Origin: Dyadobacter fermentans
Lineage (GTDB): Bacteria > Bacteroidota > Bacteroidia > Cytophagales > Spirosomataceae
Assembly (NCBI RefSeq): GCF_019924045.1
Contig: NZ_JAHXBN010000006.1
Coordinates: forward strand, 241,864-305,863
Length of the DNA: 64,000 nt
Reading direction: 5' to 3'
The notes under the pieces were generated by a model that was given only the letters and a program-made list of their open reading frames with translations, did not search any database and was not told the origin of the DNA. Shown in pieces: positions 59,409 to 64,000 of the stretch; positions within the stretch are counted from its first letter, which is position 1, and the number at the start of each line of letters is the position of its first letter. The translations under genes and the position numbers were made by a program.

Positions 59409-60056
59409 ATGAGTAATCGTATCGTTTCGGAAATCATGAATGTGCCGGATGCCTATCTGGTCCTGGATGCGGTACAAAAAGCGCTTGATGAAGAACGGAA
59501 GCGCCGGTTGAAATTTTATAATGATATTACCGGAGAACAAAAGGTAGAATTCATCAATGGAGAAATCATTGTTCACTCTCCGGCACAGAAGCAGCATGGC
59601 CGGATATTCTTTCGCCTTGGCCATCTGCTCGATTTTTATGTTGTCAGGGAGGACCTTGGCCTAGTTGGAGGAGAAAAATATATGATCTCGCTCACTCGCA
59701 ATGACTACGAGCCCGATGTTTGTTTTTACAGAAAAGAAAAAGCCGATGAGACAACCGACAGGCAAGTACGCTTTCCCGCTCCTGATTTGGTTGTGGAAAT
59801 TTTGTCACCTTCAACCGCTGGTCGTGACCGCGGCGTAAAGTTTAGAGATTATCAGGCGCATAAAATTGAGGAGTATTGGATAATTGACCCAGAGGGCCGT
59901 ACAGTGGAGCAGTACCACCTTTTCGGCGAAGAGTATCAACTGATTCTTAAATCTGGCGCTGGCGATATTAAGAGCTTTGCAGTAGACGGCTTTCAAATTC
60001 CCATTATAGCCATTTTCGACGATGCCGAGTATCTGAAAGCCATTCAAAATTTATAG
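59409..60056 (+). CDS. Uma2 family (DUF820) restriction-like protein
   Basis: 215-residue protein of the Uma2 family, which has a PD-(D/E)XK endonuclease-like fold; the cellular function is unclear. Family stretches include VEFINGEIIVHSPAQKQHGRIFFRL, YEPDVCFYRKE, LVVEILSPSTAGRDRGVKFRDYQAHKIEEYWIIDP and YQLILKSGAG. The Asp in YEPDVCF and Glu in VVEILSPST fit the nuclease metal site. The ATG at 59409 is chosen because an upstream alternative lies over a -7 box. Convergent with the following lipoprotein gene. Confidence 0.88.
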   Translation: MSNRIVSEIMNVPDAYLVLDAVQKALDEERKRRLKFYNDITGEQKVEFINGEIIVHSPAQKQHGRIFFRLGHLLDFYVVREDLGLVGGEKYMISLTRNDYEPDVCFYRKEKADETTDRQVRFPAPDLVVEILSPSTAGRDRGVKFRDYQAHKIEEYWIIDPEGRTVEQYHLFGEEYQLILKSGAGDIKSFAVDGFQIPIIAIFDDAEYLKAIQNL

Positions 60057-60064
60057 TATCCTAC

Positions 60065-60883
60065 TCAAAGTTCCTCTACACTTATCCCGCCCAGCTCCTG
60101 GAAGAGCGTCTGCCAGTAATGCGTCACGTGCGGGTTGTTTTCTTTACTGGAAGCCGTTGGTTCGAATGGAGACACGATCGTAACTTGCGGTGAGCCAATC
60201 GCGTAACGTTCCAGTTTTTTGGTATCTTCTTTGGCATCCGCTTCTGCCTCCGCATCGCTTTTAGGCGGGTTGGTATGAAAATCACGGCGATCGGCGCCTT
60301 TCACACTTTCCACCATATCACTGAAATAATATACCTTCACTTCCGAGCCACTTTCACCGGCTTTGGCAATAACAGGCAAGCTGGCCCAAATGTCTGTCGA
60401 CAAGTTGGAGGCGCCTGTATTCTGCTGATTGAGCTTTGCCAGTAACTGTCGCAGGTAAATGCTCTTTTCCTTTTGCAGCGTCAGCTGGAATGCGGTTTCG
60501 ATGCCTTCACGGTCGGTCGCATTCGCGCCTTCGAGATTGTCCCGCTCGCTGCGAACGGTGAGGGACAATGCACGGGCTTTCGATGTATTTTCGTGAATGA
60601 AGTACACTTCCAGTTTATCGCCCTTGTTCTTCATATTCTGCTCGATAATGTCGGTCAGTGCCTGGCGGTACTTGTCGTTCACATAGCGTTTGTCGACATG
60701 CACGCTTTGGGTTTTATCCAGAAATACCAGTGTGTAAACCGGCGCATCGGGGGCCGCCGGCTGTTCGGTAGCTTCTTTTTCGCCTCCGCATGAAAGCAAT
60801 GTAATGAACGTGGCTGCGAGCAACAGGCGGTTTGCCTGTGCCATTAGTTTGCTGAAAAAGGGGTGATGGGTCTGCTGATTCAT
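60065..60883 (-). CDS. Lipoprotein with MIDAS-like DxTxS motif
   Basis: 272 residues, lipobox LLSC at residue 32 (a shorter start at 60844 puts Cys at residue 19). The mature part opens TLVFLDKTQSVHVDKRY, a D-x-T-x-S pattern as in the metal-ion-dependent adhesion site of von Willebrand A folds, followed by helices and VYYFSDMVESVKG, where a further acidic D could complete such a site. The sequence is otherwise not assigned to a family. It stands alone on the minus strand between the Uma2 gene and a terminator. Whether it is a true vWA domain cannot be told by eye. Confidence 0.7.
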   Translation of the reverse strand: MNQQTHHPFFSKLMAQANRLLLAATFITLLSCGGEKEATEQPAAPDAPVYTLVFLDKTQSVHVDKRYVNDKYRQALTDIIEQNMKNKGDKLEVYFIHENTSKARALSLTVRSERDNLEGANATDREGIETAFQLTLQKEKSIYLRQLLAKLNQQNTGASNLSTDIWASLPVIAKAGESGSEVKVYYFSDMVESVKGADRRDFHTNPPKSDAEAEADAKEDTKKLERYAIGSPQVTIVSPFEPTASSKENNPHVTHYWQTLFQELGGISVEEL

Positions 60884-60973
60884 AAATGGATTTTATTTGG
60901 CTAAACTAATTGGTTCTTCAAACATTACACAACGCGAAACGGTGTGTATACGCATTTATTTTAATACAAAAAG

Positions 60974-61007
60974 AAAACCCTTCAAAACACGTGCCTTGAA
61001 GGGTTTT
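60974..61007 (-). terminator. Rho-independent terminator after fabI
   Basis: A perfect 12-bp stem AAAACCCTTCAA / TTGAAGGGTTTT with a 10-nt loop; on the minus strand it comes 20 bp past the fabI stop and ends in T. Confidence 0.9.
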
Positions 61008-61027
61008 CAGAAAATCGAATTGGAATA

Positions 61028-61858
61028 TTACTGTTGCTGCTCCGCCTGTTGCTGGATCATCGTTACCAGTTCTTCGGAGATACCGGTTGAAGAGTAACCG
61101 CCATCATGGTACAGGTTCTGCATCGTCACGAAACGGGTGAGATCCGAGAACAGGGTGATCGCGTAGTTCGCGCAATCATCTGCCGAAGCATTGCCCAGCG
61201 GGCTCATTTTTTCTGCGAAATCGTAGAATGCGTCGAATCCTTCGATACCCGAGCCGGCCTTGGTTTTGGTAGGCGACTGCGAAATCGTGTTCACACGCAC
61301 ATTTTTGGCTTTTCCATAGCGATAGCCATAGCTGCGCGCGATACTTTCAAGCATGGCTTTGGCTTCGGCCATATCATTATAGAATGAATAGGTACGTTGC
61401 GCAGCAATGTAGGATAATGCCACAACCGATCCCCAATCGTTGATCGCGTCGAGCTTTTCAGCTACCTGCAAGAATTTGTGCAGCGAAAGTGCCGAAATAT
61501 CCACGCCCTTCTGGAACCACTCGTAGTTCAGGTCGCCATAGGACCGGCCTTTGCGTACGTTCAGCGACATTCCGATCGAGTGCAATACGAAGTCGATCTT
61601 GCCGCCGAGAATTTCGGTCGATTTGGTAAAGAGGTTCTCGATATCTTCCAGGGAAGTAGCATCAGCAGGGATAATCTCGGCGTCGCATTGTTTCGCCAGA
61701 TCATTGATCGCCCCCATACGCATGGCGATAGGTGCGTTGGTGAGTACAAACGTGGCACCTTCTTCCTTTGCTTTCAGCGCTACTTTCCAGGCAATGGAGT
61801 TTTCGTCCAATGCCCCCGATATAATTCCTCTTTTTCCTTTTAATAAACCGTAAGCCAT
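61028..61858 (-). CDS. fabI: Enoyl-ACP reductase FabI
   Basis: NADH-dependent reductase that completes each fatty-acid elongation cycle. The N-terminus GLLKGKRGIISGALDENSIAWKVA is the FabI form of the cofactor site (residues 4-27). The catalytic Tyr-x6-Lys is in RTYSFYNDMAEAKAML near residue 155, with a further Tyr upstream in the active site, and TRFVTMQNLYHDGGYSS near the C-terminus. At 276 residues it is full length, with a Gln-rich end (EELVTMIQQQAEQQQ). FabI is the target of triclosan-type inhibitors in other bacteria. Confidence 0.95.
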   Translation of the reverse strand: MAYGLLKGKRGIISGALDENSIAWKVALKAKEEGATFVLTNAPIAMRMGAINDLAKQCDAEIIPADATSLEDIENLFTKSTEILGGKIDFVLHSIGMSLNVRKGRSYGDLNYEWFQKGVDISALSLHKFLQVAEKLDAINDWGSVVALSYIAAQRTYSFYNDMAEAKAMLESIARSYGYRYGKAKNVRVNTISQSPTKTKAGSGIEGFDAFYDFAEKMSPLGNASADDCANYAITLFSDLTRFVTMQNLYHDGGYSSTGISEELVTMIQQQAEQQQ

Positions 61859-61969
61859 GTTTCCTTTTATTGTTGATTAATTAGGATGTCCGTTCAAGCC
61901 GGCAAAGTAAAGCATTTTTAACGGCTTTAACCACAATATCCGCCGCCACAGTGCCTTTCGTGTATCCGT

Positions 61970-62989
61970 TCAAGGCTGGACGACAGGCTTTTCTACTGGT
62001 TTTAAATGCAGCTTTTCCTGAAAAAACCGGTCTGTGGCCTCGTACACGCTCTTTACATCCTTCGACCGTAACCGCGAGCCGATGACATGGTCGCCGGTCT
62101 CCGGAAATGCCATTTCCTCTTTAAGGTCCGCCGGCGTGCCCAGGCCATCAAACATTTTACGGATCGCCTTCACCGACACCACTTTATCCTGGTGTTCTTC
62201 GTCTTTATAATAATACCCGACAAAAACCGGCATTTTGACTTCGGCGAATACCTCCGGCCTGGCAATGGCATCGATCATCTGCTGCAACGTCGTGAGCCCA
62301 TTGGTATGGTAGCCCTGCAACCAAAACTGCGCCTGCGCGGGAATGGAATCCTTACCCATATTGTGGGTACCCATCACCTTATGCAGTATTTGCTGGCCCC
62401 ACGGACCGGTCACGAGCTTCATCGCCGGGTTTGCAATGGCCATACACGGCGAGTAAAGCACCAATCCCTTGATTTCAGGATGGGTGGCCGCCAGGTAAAC
62501 GGAGAGCAGTCCGCCCGCCGAAGTACCGATCACGATAACCGTATCTCCCAGGACCTTCCCGATCGCCAGCGCGCGCTTCGCTCCGGCCAGGAAATTGGCG
62601 GGAGTGAGATCGTCGAATGCGTTGGTATCGGCGATACCGGCGTCGTGCATACGCGAGAGGTAGAGATTGGCCCCATACTTTTTAGCCAGGTCCTTGTGAA
62701 TGGGGTCACCCTCAGCCCAGCTCGCCCCGAACCCATGAATGTACACGATGCTGTAAGTCGTCTTCTGTTTCAGGCTATCGTTCGCCCATACGATCCTCGC
62801 CTCATTGTCGGGCTTCAAAAGCGGCGTGGCTTTTTCGGTACGGTTTATCTCCTCTTCCAGCTTCATAAGATCGCTGGTAACGGTTGGTAAAACAGGCGTA
62901 AGGCGTGCTTCCGGCACTTTTGGCCCGGAAATGTACACTACACCGAGGATCACGAGGATCGCGGCGACCCATAGGATGAACTTTAACAT
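61970..62989 (-). CDS. Alpha/beta hydrolase with N-terminal membrane anchor
   Basis: 339-residue hydrolase of the alpha/beta fold. One hydrophobic anchor is at residues 3-24 (FILWVAAILVILGVVYISG). The oxyanion motif IVYIHGFGASWAEGDPIHK lies near residue 82 and the nucleophile elbow VIVIGTSAGGLLSVYLAATHP near residue 150, with Ser as nucleophile. Asp or Glu and the final His (ETGDHVIGSRL near residue 300) complete the triad. It resembles lipases and esterases, but the natural substrate is unknown. Confidence 0.85.
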   Translation of the reverse strand: MLKFILWVAAILVILGVVYISGPKVPEARLTPVLPTVTSDLMKLEEEINRTEKATPLLKPDNEARIVWANDSLKQKTTYSIVYIHGFGASWAEGDPIHKDLAKKYGANLYLSRMHDAGIADTNAFDDLTPANFLAGAKRALAIGKVLGDTVIVIGTSAGGLLSVYLAATHPEIKGLVLYSPCMAIANPAMKLVTGPWGQQILHKVMGTHNMGKDSIPAQAQFWLQGYHTNGLTTLQQMIDAIARPEVFAEVKMPVFVGYYYKDEEHQDKVVSVKAIRKMFDGLGTPADLKEEMAFPETGDHVIGSRLRSKDVKSVYEATDRFFQEKLHLKPVEKPVVQP

Positions 62990-63163
62990 TTTTTATGAAT
63001 TAAGAAGGTTTCACAGATACGAAAGATCGCTAGTTTTATCGGGTTAATTTACGCAGGATGTAACCATTCAGCAATTTTTCCTGAATTCTGTTATTCATGG
63101 GTCAACCCACCCCGGGCAGGGATGTTGTATCTTGCAAACCTAAACGATTTACCTCTTTTCCAA

Positions 63164-63850
63164 ATGCCCAATCTTTTACTCGTTGAAGACGACGCCAACC
63201 TCGGAATGCTTCTTCAGGAATATCTGACCGATAAAGGCTTTCCTACCGACCTTGCTACTGATGGGCAAAAAGGCTGGCAGCACTTTGTGGATAAAGAATA
63301 TGATTTGTGCATTTTCGATGTGATGATGCCCAAAAAAGACGGCTTTTCGCTGGCAAAAGAGGTACGTATGAGTGGGCGTGATGTGCCTATTATTTTTCTA
63401 ACGGCGAAGTCGATGAAGGAGGATACGATGCAGGGTTTCCGGGTTGGGGCGGATGATTACGTTACCAAGCCCTTCGACCGTGAAGAACTACTCATGCGGA
63501 TCCAGGCTATTCTTAGGCGCTATACCCGGCAGACCGACCAGCCGGAAGAGGTCAAGACATTCAAGATTGGCCAATATACCTTTGACTATAATCACCAGCA
63601 ACTAGCTATCGGTGACACTTCTGCACGCCTTACGAGCAAGGAATCGGAGTTACTCCGACTATTCTGCCAGAATCTCAACCAGCCTATCAGCCGCAGTTTT
63701 GCATTGAAAACCATCTGGGGCGACGATTCCTATTTCAATGCACGCAGCATGGACGTTTACATTACCAAGCTCCGCAAATACCTCCGTGAAGACCCTTCGA
63801 TCCAGATCATGAACTTGCATGGGGAGGGTTTTAAGCTGATGGTTGGTTGA
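63164..63850 (+). CDS. OmpR-family response regulator (RprY-like)
   Basis: Two-component response regulator, 228 residues. Receiver domain: LLLVEDDANLGMLLQEYL, phosphoacceptor Asp in CIFDVMMPKKDGFSLA (near residue 52), Thr in IIFLTAKSMKEDTMQGF and Lys in DDYVTKPFDREELLMRI. The C-terminal winged helix ends ARSMDVYITKLRKYLREDPSIQIMNLHGEGFKLMVG. The KSMKEDT and GADDYVTKPFDREEL block matches the RprY group of Bacteroidota. The ATG at 63164 is used because residues upstream lie in front of the receiver. A histidine kinase is not seen on this side; the right edge is occupied by an insertion sequence. Confidence 0.92.
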   Translation: MPNLLLVEDDANLGMLLQEYLTDKGFPTDLATDGQKGWQHFVDKEYDLCIFDVMMPKKDGFSLAKEVRMSGRDVPIIFLTAKSMKEDTMQGFRVGADDYVTKPFDREELLMRIQAILRRYTRQTDQPEEVKTFKIGQYTFDYNHQQLAIGDTSARLTSKESELLRLFCQNLNQPISRSFALKTIWGDDSYFNARSMDVYITKLRKYLREDPSIQIMNLHGEGFKLMVG

Positions 63851-63891
63851 AAGGAGAAATGGAGGAAGGAGAATGGAGAAAAGGAGGATGG

Positions 63892-64000
63892 TGTCGCGTC
63901 CTGAAATAGGTTGACCCAAATCATAGGAACATGCATGAACGTCGGCCAGTAATTAAGTACAGTCTGAGCTTTAAGCAAGAGGTAGTTCGCGAGATTGAAG
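63892..64000 (+). mobile_element. Left end of an insertion sequence (truncated by the window edge)
   Basis: Sequence beginning TGTCGCGTCCTGAAATAGG near 63892 is the style of a terminal inverted repeat of IS3-like elements, followed 39 bp later by an open frame that runs off the window. The right end and target duplication are outside the window, so the boundaries are approximate. Confidence 0.6.
63931..64000 (+). CDS. Transposase N-terminus (IS3-like, partial)
   Basis: The frame MHERRPVIKYSLSFKQEVVREIE runs to the window end without a stop. The stretch YSLSFKQEVVREIE resembles the first helix of the HTH in OrfA of IS3-family transposases. Only 23 residues are visible, so the family assignment is tentative. 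Confidence 0.6.
   Translation, partial: MHERRPVIKYSLSFKQEVVREIE

Noticed and set aside
62087..62890. 267-residue plus-strand open frame opposite the alpha/beta hydrolase
   Set aside because: Antisense shadow; the hydrolase motifs on the minus strand are clear.
63851..63890. GGAG-rich purine stretch after the response regulator
   Set aside because: Simple low-complexity sequence just outside the IS end; no structure or gene.
1..64000. tRNA, rRNA and CRISPR arrays
   Set aside because: All gaps between genes were read; none contains a cloverleaf, rRNA-like sequence or regularly spaced repeats.

Overview
The window is a 64 kb piece of a Bacteroidota chromosome, most likely order Cytophagales and Dyadobacter-like. 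The evidence is a fused SecDF, a GldB-type gliding lipoprotein, PorG/DUF6089 outer-membrane proteins, a fused E1 alpha/beta 2-oxoacid dehydrogenase, DUF4295 beside rpmG and ftsY, a RicT protein with a Cys-rich N-terminus, and repeated use of the Bacteroidota -7 promoter box TAnnTTTG. The genus is an inference. No rRNA, tRNA, CRISPR or prophage was seen, and the only mobile DNA is the left end of an insertion sequence at the right edge.

Layout. 1-8.2 kb: the 3' part of secDF, an amino-acid permease, then a minus-strand run of L-2-hydroxyglutarate oxidase, anmK, ricT and purD. 8.2-16 kb: recQ, divergent kdsD, a DUF4293 protein, rimO, an unknown membrane protein, ftsY, DUF4295 and rpmG. 16-22.5 kb: a lipoprotein cytochrome c, gatB, a TlpA-type thioredoxin, a Rossmann-fold protein, gldB and a lone nuoH. 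22.5-28.9 kb: a minus-strand ABC ATPase, FtsX permease and DUF3299-like set resembling zinc-associated modules of Vibrio and Pseudomonas, two tandem DUF6089 proteins, DUF2911, a leaderless trypsin-fold protease and a YjjG phosphatase. 29-33 kb: an ECF sigma factor with an overlapping small gene, nth, an FKBP lipoprotein and an AT-rich orphan lipoprotein with its own promoter and terminator. 33-38 kb: a Pgl-type sugar modification trio (aminotransferase, acetyltransferase, phosphoglycosyl transferase) behind a fused E1 dehydrogenase. 38-46 kb: DUF1573, LptD, an amidase, an MCE protein, an acyl-CoA carboxylase and a beta-hydroxyacid dehydrogenase. 46-57.7 kb: DUF4136, aroB, a double VOC protein, a DUF4143 ATPase behind a near-perfect palindrome, an acyltransferase, a kinase-fold/HAD pair, and a PadR-controlled permease. 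57.7-64 kb: a second amidase, YifB/ComM, Uma2, a lipoprotein with a MIDAS-like motif, fabI, an alpha/beta hydrolase, an RprY-like response regulator and the IS end.

Most of the region is housekeeping and envelope biology: protein export (SecDF, FtsY), outer-membrane assembly (LptD, MCE), peptidoglycan turnover (two amidases, AnmK), lipid synthesis (FabI, PlsC-like) and KDO synthesis (KdsD). A branched-chain amino-acid theme (fused E1, methylcrotonyl-type carboxylase, hydroxyisobutyrate-type dehydrogenase) also runs through 35-46 kb. The items most worth a second look are the candidate zinc-type ABC module, the palindrome over the promoter and start codon of the DUF4143 ATPase, the kinase-fold/HAD pair, the sigma factor/small gene overlap, the partial Pgl cluster and the orphan nuoH.
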